Part shown: positions 48,220-59,176 of the stretch, piece by piece | Layout of the letters: every line of letters starts with the position of its first letter | Numbering within the stretch: the stretch's first letter is position 1 | Origin: Seriola aureovittata | Lineage: Eukaryota; Chordata; Actinopteri; Carangiformes; Carangidae | Length of the DNA stretch: 64,000 nucleotides | Reading direction: 5' to 3' | Assembly (NCBI RefSeq): GCF_021018895.1 | Contig: NC_079376.1 | Coordinates: forward strand, 15,811,001 to 15,875,000 | Program-made: the position numbers and the translations under genes | Notes under the pieces: model-generated | The model's database searches: none | Told to the model about the DNA's origin: nothing | Seen by the model: only the letters and a program-made list of their open reading frames with translations

Positions 48220-48943
48220 CCTCTCTCTCTGCTCCTGGACAGCACAACATCTGGCCCGGCCTTTGAGCTTGGCAGAGGCTGCTGAGCGAGAGCGTGAGGC
48301 AGTCGGGCCTGGAGGAGCCAATGTGAAGGAGTGACTCAGAAAACAGCCTCTGGGAGAGAGGGAGCAACCCCCTCGTCCAACACTGGTGACTCATTTCATA
48401 CACAAGCACACACATATGCACACACACACGGAGGAGTACAGTGTGTATACACACAGAAGGGTACAGACAGAAAAGAAAAGGAGAAAAGTAGCTTTTCTGC
48501 GGTGTGACAAGGGCAGCGTCACACCACAGGCTGTTTCCTCAGTGGCTGGGGTCTTATCGGCAAAGACATCATCAGCCTCCAACTGTAGTAGCAGCAATTT
48601 AAATGAGCCCAAAAGGTCATATTTGCTTTACTGATTCTGACGCATCCGATCTCACCAAGCCCGCTTACTGGGTAAGACTACAAAGCGCACACACATACTC
48701 ACAATTATCAGCAGATCAGGTAAGACAAGCCCTTATTAGGAAGAGACGTGCAAGCAACTGCAGCATGTGTAAAAGTGCAATCACACACAGACATATACAG
48801 TAAACACGCATGCACACACACGTTTATACACACAAATACTGACCTGATACCACACTGGGGATCTTAGAGAGGAAGCTTTTGACGGTCCGGATGGCTACGC
48901 CTCCAGCTTTCTCATCTTGTATTCGTGTTACGATGTCTTCAAT
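37236..48943 (-). CDS. rgs6: Regulator of G-protein signalling 6, 5'-incomplete
   Basis: Fourteen coding exons, 5' to 3' on the minus strand: 48943-48844, 47960-47910, 47793-47687, 46286-46235, 45733-45669, 44132-44056, 43203-43122, 42728-42654, 41983-41882, 41723-41551, 41256-41131, 40178-39992, 39167-39078 and 37286-37236. All have GT/AG borders and matching phase, giving 445 residues plus stop. Only the roughly 27-residue N-terminal piece expected from mammals is missing. RGS6 is an R7-family GTPase-activating protein for Gi/o alpha subunits that works with G-beta-5 and R7BP in neurons and heart. The domains in order are DEP ([33 protein letters not shown]), DHEX, GGL ([20 protein letters not shown] to [10 protein letters not shown]) and RGS ([20 protein letters not shown] to [10 protein letters not shown]). 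The tail reads [16 protein letters not shown]. No frame break was seen. It lies tail-to-tail with dpf3. Confidence 0.96.
37686..37722 (+). repeat. Poly(G) tract
   Basis: An uninterrupted run of 37 G on the plus strand (poly-C in the rgs6 sense). Length is uncertain because homopolymers of this size are error-prone. Confidence 0.95.
37806..37829 (+). repeat. Poly(T) tract
   Basis: 24 T on the plus strand, hence poly-A in the rgs6 sense. It could be the tail of a decayed retroposed element, but no flanking element was recognised. Confidence 0.9.
38500..38920 (+). repeat. Percomorph interspersed repeat (family C), near full-length
   Basis: It starts 'ggtggaacaggtattttgat', contains 'aagtacataagtatcaacat' and 'acccatttcagaataacg', and ends 'gtacctcaaaattgtactag' then 'cattccaccactg'. 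The 'ccaccactg' end with the 'gtggaac' start suggests short inverted ends. I know this family as very frequent in percomorph introns. Confidence 0.65.
39078..41256 (-). CDS. rgs6: rgs6 exons encoding the RGS domain
   Basis: Three exons, 41256-41131, 40178-39992 and 39167-39078, encode the nine-helix RGS box. The Galpha-contact segments [27 protein letters not shown] and [20 protein letters not shown] are intact, so GAP activity is expected. The exon at 41256 is read from the second of two AGs, because GAGCAG|TCG keeps alignment with ..[15 protein letters not shown]. Confidence 0.95.
39625..39675 (+). repeat. (GT)n-(GAGT)n compound microsatellite
   Basis: A short GT run merges into GAGT tetranucleotides inside an rgs6 intron. 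Confidence 0.9.
40179..41130 (-). other. rgs6: rgs6 intron within the RGS-box coding region
   Basis: A 950-base AT-rich intron with a family C repeat fragment at 40545-40695. Nothing coding was seen. Confidence 0.65.
40545..40695 (+). repeat. Fragment of family C repeat
   Basis: 'tacaagttcctcaaaattgt' and 'gtacttgagtaaatgtttcc' with 'accacc' match the right end of the copy at 38500-38920. Confidence 0.6.
41551..41723 (-). CDS. rgs6: rgs6 exon encoding the GGL domain
   Basis: It encodes [20 protein letters not shown], then [12 protein letters not shown] and [10 protein letters not shown]. This is the G-gamma-like helix and NPW turn that bind G-beta-5; the Trp and the DPF/NPW elements are intact. 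Confidence 0.95.
42140..42500. repeat. AT-rich low-complexity tract
   Basis: Almost only A and T, with runs of TATATA and TTTTATTAAAA, in the rgs6 intron between 41984 and 42653. No unit is clearly repeated. Confidence 0.75.
43300..43346 (+). repeat. (CA)n microsatellite
   Basis: CA repeat with single interruptions, about 100 bases before the rgs6 exon at 43203 in the sense of transcription (GT on that strand). Confidence 0.9.
44133..45668 (-). other. rgs6: rgs6 intron between the 45669 and 44132 exons
   Basis: A 1.5 kb intron occupied largely by the foldback element (44398-44812), plus a poly(A) run at 45028-45046. No alternative exon was seen. Confidence 0.65.
44398..44812 (+). repeat. 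Foldback (MITE-like) element, most complete copy
   Basis: The left arm (about 44527-44620: 'ttagcttagcacaaggactg', 'aacagct', 'tccaaaggcaac', 'gctcactaattaa') and the right arm (about 44705-44812: 'ttaattagtgagc', 'tagctgtttcccc', 'tagtctttgtgctgaggtaa') are imperfect reverse complements around an AT-rich loop. The transcript would fold into a hairpin. There is no coding capacity. Partial copies lie at 391-565 and 13722-13960. Confidence 0.75.
46287..47686 (-). other. rgs6: rgs6 intron within the DHEX coding region
   Basis: A 1.4 kb intron with no repeats of note. The overlapping short open frames on both strands have no recognisable homology. Confidence 0.6.
47687..48943 (-). CDS. rgs6: rgs6 exons encoding the DEP domain
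   Basis: Three exons, 48943-48844, 47960-47910 and 47793-47687. They encode [20 protein letters not shown] then [31 protein letters not shown], and [20 protein letters not shown] then [15 protein letters not shown]. The DEP domain anchors R7-family proteins through R7BP or related partners. The first exon starts in phase 0, so an upstream exon must supply the initiator methionine. Confidence 0.96.
48172..48230 (+). repeat. (CT)n microsatellite
   Basis: A CT run of about 59 bases with a CCCTCC interruption, in the rgs6 intron between the first two recognised exons (GA in the sense of transcription). Confidence 0.95.
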
Positions 48944-51709
48944 CTGTGGGGAGGCCAGAGGTGTCATATCATGTTTTCTATAACAAGACAACACCTTTTT
49001 CCTCAATAAAAAAAAAGGAATGGCAGGGATGAGGAACATGCACTTTAATTGTCTAGTTTTCAGTAATAACAGGAGTAATTAAAAAGTAGAATTATGATTA
49101 ACTTGCTGCAGTGTCTGGCCACTTGGGGGCAGCAGAACAATCTGTAAACACTGACATATCATCTATCACCTTACAAAGTTGTTATAGCAAACATGCCATA
49201 ACAAGTAGTATTCAATTTGAGTCATGTTTATGGCCTCCTGAGAAATATAAGTCAAGTATACACTCTCCTTTTAGCTTAACTCTAGAGGCTAAATGTTCAC
49301 CAGCTGGTTGCTAACGTTGTCTATGTGTTGTTTGGCGGTGGCTGGGTTTATCAGAGCTTTTTCACTTAAAACAGCTGCCTGTTGTGTCTGTAAACAAGCG
49401 GATGCCAACGGTGAGCTTGAGCCAAAGCAGTAGGCTTACCATTGCAGGTCGTAAAACCAAAATGCTGAGCTTAAAGACGTTAAAATGCTCCACAGAGCTA
49501 AGGGGAACTACAGTGTTTGTTAATGTTACACCTATAACCACAAGCTCTATTAAACATTGACTGGTGCATCTTTAAATTCAGATCTGGTTTAGTTTAAGTG
49601 TTATGTGTAAACTTTTTATTTATACATGAATTACTTTTGTTTGTAGAAAAAATAGACAAACTAAAAGAAAATTCAATACATTGCTTTTTGCCCTTTCATT
49701 AAATCTGCATTGCCTTGGATACATCAGTAGGGAGGACCAACACCAGACATTTTTAGAGAGCAGCTTTGGAAAGAAATGTAAGACCCAGTGGACGCCAGAT
49801 TAGTGATGCTGCAAAGTGACCTTAGGAAAGTACAATCCACATCTATGCTTGTCAAGATCAGGGGTGAAGCCAGACAGCTGAATTTACACATATTTGGGGT
49901 TTGATAGTGATTTAAAGAGACGCTCTATTCGATGTTTCACTCTACAAAGCTCAGACCTTAAAAACAGAATGGCCTTGGGTCAAAGCTTCGATAGAATTGA
50001 ACACCTACACATTGTCGTTTTTATATAGCTGCACGTTGGGGTGATTTAGCTGTAACAAGGGCTTCGGTCAGGAGCTTTGGCCAATTGTAAAAGGCTGTCA
50101 CAGCTATTCCCCAGAGGCAGAGATAAACATCACACCTCCGACGCAGCCAGAGCCCCAAACACATCACACATCAGCCACCTAAAATTAGGCACGGAACAGC
50201 TCGCCACTCAACCACTACACAGGGGAGAACACATACAGTAAACAAGCGAACATCCAGTCACTCAAGGACATGGACACACACGTGTAAAAATTCACATGAA
50301 AATACAGAAATCCATATACAGTGTATAGACTTGTAAACACTTGAACATAAAAAGGTACTCAGCTCGACTCAGGTCAAATATTGATGTGAACAGGCAGTGC
50401 TCTGTTGCCTGCTGGAGTCTCACTAGGAATCAATCTACATCAAAAAGATCCAGATTTTGCACACTTAGCTTTATTATCAGCAGCCAACCATATGCAGTAC
50501 AGTAGCTGCTAAGGTCGTTGCGCTGGCTATTAAATTCTTTATGGCTGCCTAAGCATCTGTCTAGTAAGTGAGCACACTCAGATGCTCGCACACATACACA
50601 CCCACATGCATATGCACACAGGCACACACGCTGCTACAGTAATGACAAAGCTGATTAGGTGAATTTGGAGGGTTCAACTCATGGACTTGACACACTCCGA
50701 ATTCAAAGAAGCCTCTTCTGTTTCCTCTCATCCAAAGTAGGCTACAGCAAGTTCCTCCCTTTATCCCACCACGTTTACAGTTGACTCCAAGCCACGATCA
50801 CAGACACACAACACCACGCTGTGCTGTAGTTCGTGCCATTCCAAGACATGTCTTTCCCTCTCCTCTCTTTCCTCCACTGTTCATTCATCATTTAGCACAG
50901 CATATCCGTGAGTGAACCCCTTCCACTACGGCAGGAAGACAGACTCTAAAACACTGAATAGTGTAATAAGTATATAAGTGTAATGTGTAAGCTTGTGACA
51001 TTGTAAATGTTTATGAGTTTATGATTTGTTGTTTTTGGGGATTAATCTTAATCTGATAATCATCGGACAACATGTGCATGAAGTTACATTTGGTAATACA
51101 AAATACTTTTACATGATAAGGCTGATGTTTTTCTTACAGTCAACAAATCCTACGACAAGACCAAAATAAACAATGTGTTAGTTTAATGTAAAAACTTTCT
51201 ACTGCCACACCGTGTCTGTGGTACTCAACCAGAAACCCATAGAAGTAGAAAATGTAAATGTAAAACATTAAATGTTGTATTTGTCAGGGACTATTTCCAG
51301 CTGGGGATTAATACATATTGGGTATAGTGAATATTGTAGTAGGACGGTGTATGTGGAACTGACTTGAAAGATAAACTACAGTATCCATGTTCATGGTAAT
51401 CACTCAGTGAAATGGTGTATTTTAATAGGTTTTAGACATCAATGGAGCTCTGTGGCACAGGGGAATAAGCTGCACAGGCAACACTTGTTAGTAGGATTCA
51501 TTTATTGGTAGTTTTGGTTTTGTTCATGGGATTTGTTGACAATAAGAAGATACAGAATATCACCTTACATATCCTTTGACTAATTAAATGCACACCTTCT
51601 GTATTGTCCATTTTGTTTTGTTTCAATGAGCCAGTGCTGGATTTGACCAATATATTGACAGTCAAATCAGGGGTCAGGTTTTAAAGGCCCATCTGCAAAC
51701 CATGCCTCT

Positions 51710-51711
<2 letters not shown>

Positions 51712-51765
<54 letters not shown>

Positions 51766-51782
51766 GCGTGTGCGTGTGTGTG
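51712..51782 (+). repeat. (GT)n microsatellite
   Basis: GT run of about 70 bases with a few GC interruptions near the end. Confidence 0.95.
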
Positions 51783-53464
51783 TTCTCACCAGTTCTCTGT
51801 ACCCTACACAGAAAGTAAATTTGCATTTGGCAAAAATTATTCCTACATTATTATTGCGCTTTCAAATGTGCGTTTTACCCCAACCGTGAGATTGTTATTC
51901 TTTTCATCTTTATGTTAACAGATGTAATATTTGTCCTCAGCTGATTACACGTTTGTTCTTCGATTCTGCATGATTGTGTAGCTTTAAAGTGATACAACAA
52001 AACTACAGTATCTTTTGGAGAAGGGGGGTAAAGAGAGAACAACAAGCAGAGAGTGCAGCATGCTATGGCACATTTACTCAGCCACTATTACAATCAAATG
52101 TAATCATTCTCCGTGGCAAAGCATTAAATGGATGATTCATAAAAGCCCCATGAATCTACAACAAAATACCCAGCTGTATATGGATTTAATAACACACATT
52201 ATGCGGATCAGAGAGGTGAGAGGGAGCACTATGTGGCAAGACAATTACCAATCTCTCACCATAAGCTTGAGAGAGTGTCTTGGCATGAATTATTGAACAT
52301 CCACTATGGAGAATTACTGCCTCAACTCTGTTGATAAATCTCTCACAGGAGGGCAGCGGAGAGAGAGATAGAAAGAGCTGCATCTGCCCTCTGTGTTGTG
52401 ATCAAAGCCTTGGTATTTCAGGCCTGCCTTCGCCTACATGTGAGTATAAACAGTTTTACATGAGCACAATCAGGTGCACAACAGATTAGCACTGAAACAT
52501 CACAATCTTTCCTTTGAGGACAAACCTTCCACGCAAAACAAAAGGGGAAAGCTTTGAAATCAGCTGCGTTCGATCCAACTCTGAAGGACTACTCAAATCC
52601 CCTGGGACAAAACAACATGGAAAGGATTAAGTCCTTTTGTTCTCATGTAATAATGGACCTTGCACTATAGCGGCATAGAAAGAAGAACTCATTATCTCGC
52701 TATAGGATGACAGGAGACAAGAAGTGCTTGGAACAACTATAGAAAGTGCACATCATATCTCTTGGATGTACAAGCTAATGGTGTTTGCAGCTTGGTCTGA
52801 GGGGTTTTTGAGAGCTGAACATTGCTGCTAGCCTGCGATAACAGCACTTTGCCCCAAGCCACCAAGCTCTATAAATGATTATCAGGAGAACACTTGTGTA
52901 TCTTGCCACTGTATGTTTGCATTTGCAGCACACGTGTGTTCAAAATTGTACCCATGCTTGACTGTGTATTTGCCTGAGTGTGGTTTGTCCATCTTATCTT
53001 TTATAGCTCTGTGGGCAGCATTAGCACCCTGTATGGCACAGGTAGGAGGGTAAAGGTTTAGGGCAAGGGCGTAGGTTTGCATATGGATGGCAGCGACATG
53101 TCCCTACAAATATTTTGGGAGGACAGAATTGTCCTTACCAATGTTTGACTGAACTCGTTCGCACAAGGTTTGGAGTGAAGTCATATTAGGTCATTCCAAT
53201 GTGCCCTCCAAGAGGCTACGTATCCAAGACAGATTTAAGCATGCTAGCATTTCATTGAATGAAAAGGCGGGGGCTGACGTCATGGGAGAATATCACAGTG
53301 GTACCTAACGTCACCAGGAAAATGTCAACTTATGTTATTTAATCATGTTATCTAGCGTTAACCAGCAAGCTAACCCTGGCCTCTGTCTTCTCTAGGGTAG
53401 GTAGGTTGATAACAGGAGTAAAATCAAAAGATATGCACGTCAGGTTAATTGGCTTTACAATTAG

Positions 53465-53700
53465 TTACTATACTGTGACTTTTTTTATGGCTTTCTATGC
53501 CTTTTTATGCCTGTACACTATGACTTTTTTATGGCTTTTTATGCCTTACTATAGTATGACTTTTTTTTTGGCTTACTATGACTTTTTATGCTTTGCTATT
53601 ATTATTATTGCACGTATTCATGCCTTACTATCGTATGACTTTTGTTTTTACCTTAGTATACTATAAAGTTTTTATGCCTAACTATACCATGACTCATGAT
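53465..53700 (+). repeat. Degenerate minisatellite, unit about 30-40 bases
   Basis: The words 'ctatgactttttta', 'tggctttttatgcctta' and 'actatagtatgact' recur six to seven times with variable spacing. The pattern is a decayed tandem repeat built on CTATACTATGACTTTTTATG-like units. It leaves a spurious Tyr/Phe-rich open frame at 53406-53666. Confidence 0.75.
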
Positions 53701-56052
53701 ATATATATATGACATATATGTCCCCATAACAAGAGTGATGTTACCATGTGTCACCTATAACATGACATATATACTGTACACACTGGATATATTGAGACAT
53801 TAGTTAATAACATACATGAAATACTCACAGTAAAATGCAACTATTAAAACAACATGCTTATTAAATTAAAGAATGTGAGGCAGCAGCTACAGGTGATGTA
53901 GATGTACAGCAACAAACTAAGGCCACAACTAAGCATTTACTCCACATTAATTTCAGGGAAAATTTGTGCACTCTAATGTCTATAACAGGATGTCACTACT
54001 TCCTGTAACATGGTCTTGTAATTGGACTTAATGAAGTGAAATAAAACCATGTAAATTGGAGCGTCAGCGACAAAAATAACCATAAAATAAATGCGAGCCT
54101 GTAAGTATGGAAACAATCACTTCTCCTACTAATTGAAACCCTGCGCCCCCTATTTTTTTTTTTTCCAAAAATGGCCACAGATGAAGCTATTAAAAACTGG
54201 CCCAGTCTTCAGAAATGAGACCGCTGCTGCTAGAAGATGGATCAGGCCGTAACAGCGCCATTAATGATTCAGCAGTCATCAGCAGACTCAGACTCACTTG
54301 TCATTGTTGAAAGACATTCGGGTCTGTGAGGAAATGTCCAGGTGACGGGTGGAAAGATACATTTCTGGCATGGAGATAGTTCTGACGGGTCGCTGGGAGG
54401 TGAAGATGAAATAGTGATGAGGCTTTGAAAAGTTTTCAAGTTTGCTAAGTCATTCTCAAACACTTTAATAAGCCCTGATGCTTTTTTAGGGTGTATATAC
54501 GTCACTTGTTTGTCATTACCAATGGAAATAATAATAGTATTGAATATTAAGAGATAGATTTAAATGAGTATCATATACTAAAAGTGATATTTATTATAGT
54601 TACATTTTTCTCAACTATTAAAATAATCAATACGTCAGGAGGACTCTGCTGCAAACCATCGTGAAATTAGAGAATATGAATACATTTTAAAGTAGTGACC
54701 TTCAACAATAAAAGGAAATACTGCTTTAAATGCATATGACCTTAACAGAAAAATGCTGCATATATTCAGCTGAATGATAAAAAGCCATTTTTGTCTTACT
54801 TTAGGTGTTTTCCACACTGACCGTGGACGTGTCCTCTGAATTTAAACAATTATAAGTATGCAAATCTCTTTTTTTTTTTATAACATATTGCCTTCAATTT
54901 AAAACAATATCGGATCAGCAGATGGTGAATACGACTGGACTCAGCACTCTGCAATTCAAGCTCCAAATCCTGGACTTGATGTGTTTGCATTAATATGTTT
55001 TTTTAATATGTATTAACAGAATAGTTGTTTTTCCATTGCCTTACAGTATGCCACTTGTTTTGCTTTGCCTCCTAATTGGCCGTAAGTCAGTTGCTGTGTC
55101 AATTAACTTAGGCCTAGATGAACTGTTTTGCTTTGCCTTGCTCGTGCAAACTGCTTTATATACTTGAAATTAATTCATCGCCTCAAAGCGCTGCTAAATT
55201 GTACACTCTCGTTTTGCATATTGTTTGGATTGCTGACTGCTGCAGGGTGCTGGAGCGATGTCTTGCCTTACATTTTAAGTCTCTACCTTCACAGTGTGTA
55301 GCTGTGGCTGCACTGACCCTCCACTGGGTCAGGCCAATGCATTCATGAGTGTGTTGTCATAAGCACTATCTTTTCAGCACTTATGCCTCCAGCAACCTGT
55401 GGGCCAGTCAGACACCACTGGCATAGTAACCCAGCCTGTAGCCTTCTTTTTGGTTTCATTTCTACAACATTTTATACCTCACCACAAACAGCAAGCTTTA
55501 CAAGTTGTTCATTAACTGTTAAAAGATAAGTTCAGTTGGTTTCACATGAATGGAGTGAGTGAAACTTAGTGATGTTTTTGTCATTGCCAATCATTACTGT
55601 GTGTAAACTCTTCTCATTCAGCCCCGTTTTCTAAAGGACAGTAGCTATCTTTTTCTCAATAACACCTGTATACTGTTGTGTTCATGCTTTTATTTGTCTA
55701 CAAGCCGATTCATGTTATAAATAATACTGCAAAGCGTGAAATAATTGTGCATACTGTGTGTATTTAATACATGGAGTCCTGTCTGGGCTGATGACGCACT
55801 GTGAAGTAACTTTTCCAAAGTACACAACCTGTCACACGACACTTTTTTTTTGGAGTGCCATTCTGACCTCTGTGCCATACTGGGTGCATAATTAAGTGAG
55901 TTCCAGCTGGTGTGTGGTGCCCTGGGGAACGAGGTGAGAATAAAGCCTGCTGGAGAGAAGACCAACACTCCCCCCCCACCCTCCAACTCTCTTAGCATGC
56001 CAAGTCATGATGAGGGAGCTATGAGAGCTTCTCTGCTGGGTCTGACACACCG

Positions 56053-56053
<1 letters not shown>

Positions 56054-56135
<82 letters not shown>
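56054..56135 (+). repeat. (GA)n microsatellite
   Basis: About 80 uninterrupted bases of GA, a perfect purine tract. Confidence 0.96.
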
Positions 56136-56137
<2 letters not shown>

Positions 56138-57270
56138 ACAGCCATGCAAGGAGCAACACAGCAGACTGGAAAAACCCTGTAAAACCAAGTGCAATAGTTG
56201 GAAACTCATACCACTTTGGAGACGTGTGAATGAATCACATTTGCACATACACTACTCAATCACACACTGACGCATACCTATGCACAGCCATGCAGCATGT
56301 GCTTATGAACACATGCACAAAAGCATAAACGGTTGCAACAAAGCTCTTGGTGAGTCTAATATTGCATTTCACGTAAGTCCTAACGGTTCTGAAAGAGACC
56401 TATTCAGTGATCCATCTCTTCTCCAAATTGCCATCTCCACAGGACTGCCCTGCAGGGGAAGCCTTTTCTTTTCTGCAATAAACAAATGTTTTCCCATCAG
56501 GCCCTGCAGCCTTTCACACTCCAGCGAAGCCATTTTGCCTTCTGCCAATACCTTTCATAATCTGTTTCCCTGTGATCATTAGTAGCAAGTGGATTGTAGA
56601 TGCAATAAAGTTAATTGTTTGAATGTGGAGTTTAGGAATCCCATTCCTCATAATTTCGAGAAAATCCTGTTGAAGGTTAAATGAATGCTAGAGCACATCT
56701 TTGTATTTTTCTGCCTAGTGGCCTCTTCAGGCTTTCTCAAGAGTGAGGCAACACATTAAGAGTATTAGGGAGCCATCTTGGTTACCTTTCAGTAAACATG
56801 TAAATAATCCAACGTAGACTTACACTATATTCATCTTATTCTGCCAACCAGCTCCTGCAATTAAGTCCAAGTGTTCAGTGACATTCTTTCCTCAAGTCAG
56901 GTGTTACCCTGTGGATTCATGTGTAATTTAAGCACATACCAGGCATTAGCAGCCTCTTTAGCTTAAGTGGTCACAAAACAATAGAGACCCTGCCCTGACA
57001 AAGAGGCCCAGAGGTGCACGACTGTACGAAGAGTCCAATTAGCCACTGCTTGATTGCCCACCCAGCTGGATGCTCCTCAGGGGAGGGAACACGCTGAGAT
57101 CCAGAAGCGTCCGACTGTGATGCTGCGCGTCACTTTGAACCAATCAGACCCATATGTTGGGACAGAGAGTGTTGATGAGGATGTTTGTCTCTTGTTTGAG
57201 CCAGTTGAGGATCCCTTATGGTAACTGACATGCATGCGTTGCGGAGATGTCAGCAAACGGGATGGGGGAC

Positions 57271-57276
<6 letters not shown>

Positions 57277-57324
<48 letters not shown>

Positions 57325-57348
57325 TGTGTGTGTGTGTGTGTGTGTGTC
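57277..57348 (+). repeat. (GT)n microsatellite
   Basis: Two GT runs split by 'aatt', about 72 bases in total. Confidence 0.95.
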
Positions 57349-59146
57349 AGCTTAGATCCTCCATCTCCATGGCAACACAGTGGCAATAGGAGTGAAGCAA
57401 TTAAAAGTTTGTCAAGTACAGCTCCGGCATGGGCAGCATGCCAGCTTGACTAAATTACAATTACAGATCGAGCTCTTTGGACGGCAGGGATAATCTTGTT
57501 GTCAGTGCTTTCTGACTCTTTTTTTTTTTTTTTTAGAAAAAGAAAAAGGAATTAACAAGCTCCTTTTATGCTCCTCAATATCAAAAGGAGATGCTTAAAA
57601 ATCAAAGCATTGGCATGATTCTTGTGAGCAAAATGCAAATGCACTGCTTGGCTAAGACAGGCTACACTCAGGAGAGTGTAAGCCTACACAAACCACAGTG
57701 ACTCATCAGGTCACCTTTCTGTTGATGAGACTCAAGGAGGACCGAAAAAGATCTCCTCTCTTGTAAATGTCTGTTGTTAGATACTCCACGGGTTGCTAAG
57801 GGCTTGAGTGCAGGAAAAAACAGGAGTCTGCTGCTCCTCTGAATAGATAGCCCACTCTAAAACAAAGTGCCCTGTGCAGATACAGGGGGCTACTTTTAAA
57901 AGACACTGTCTGAAATGAAGGGCATCAGCAGCCACAAGTTCGACTGGCCGCTTTTATAGGCTGGTTTTTACTGTGCCGTGTTTGAGTTTATAACTGTGCT
58001 GTTGTTATTGCATGTCAGAAATGAACCACAGCTACAGCCAACAAGCCACAAAAGGTCATTTTTGTTCCAGAGGGAGAGAATCACATTACCCACAGTTCAC
58101 TCCTCTGCAAGATTTACCTTAAAGAGCTTTCACTAACAGCAAATTTACATGCAGGGAGGCTACTTTCACTGCAAACACTTCACACAGCACCTGCATGTTG
58201 AGTGCCTGTGGGGACTCTGTAAAGGTTCGGACTCTAATAAGGTTCAGTATCTTTACATCCGCCAGTCTGTAATTAGGGAAGAAAAGCAAAAGGAAGGGTA
58301 TTTACACGTGGAGTAACGATAAAACAATAGAGAGGGAGCAGTGGGATGCGACAGACTGCACCAGACAGGAAGCATTTCCTTCTATCTGCCTGACTTTCAG
58401 TTTCAAACTTCTCTTCCAGAGAGGGTTTTCTATCATTTATCAGCGTATTTTTTTTTTTATGTCTTCGCCGGGCCACTGCTGTCCTTCATTCGCTCAGTAA
58501 TGAGAGAAATCAAAGTCTCGCCTCTAAGTCACAGCATGCTCACTGTTATACAAGACCTAGGTAAGCTGCTAAACTGTGAGAGTGAAAATCAACACTGGTG
58601 TGACGGTGTCAGGTGAGAGGCAGTGGATAACACTGTCTATTTTGAGGATGCCCACAGTTTAAAGCCCCTCTGGGAGCCTGAGACTGGGCACAATTCTCCC
58701 CACTGCTGCCAATTTAGGAGCTCAGTGGCCTGTGGAAGCTACTCTTACTCACTGTCGCTGTCTGTGTGTGAGGGGTGACATTGACTTCATGTTAGGTTTG
58801 AATCTTTTTCACTTTCTTGATCAATATATCTTCATCTTGGCCTCCTATCTGGGGCACTACACCAGTAATAATATCTACAGGAGATTGGTTTGAGGTGGTA
58901 AAACCTCAGGACCATCTGTCTATCTTTGATGTTGGCATCGTCCCCTGACACGCCACTCCTGCCCATCCTATTCCTTGAGGCCTGGTGGTAATTGGGTTAC
59001 AGAAAGAGAGAAAGAGCGAAAGAGAGGAGAGAGGAGGCGTCATCAAGCCCAGGTTTGCCTCGGCCCTCGCAGGGCCCACAAGCCTGTTCTTGATGTCTGG
59101 GACACAGGAGACGGAAAACTCTCTCATCACAGAGTTTACTCATCTC

Positions 59147-59176
59147 AGAGGAGAGGAGAGGAGAGGAGAGGAGAGG
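59147..59176 (+). repeat. (GAGAG/GGAGA)n minisatellite
   Basis: Six near-perfect units of a purine pentamer. Confidence 0.9.

Noticed and set aside
53406..53700. Regularly spaced repeats considered as a CRISPR-like array
   Set aside because: Units are contiguous and degenerate without spacers, in a vertebrate intron; this is a minisatellite.
57715..57770. Minus-strand open segment ending ..INRK with a gtgacc donor, in phase with the rgs6 DEP exon
   Set aside because: Poor polypyrimidine tract and no convincing match to the SPNMIVYCK/YRK segment of R7 proteins.
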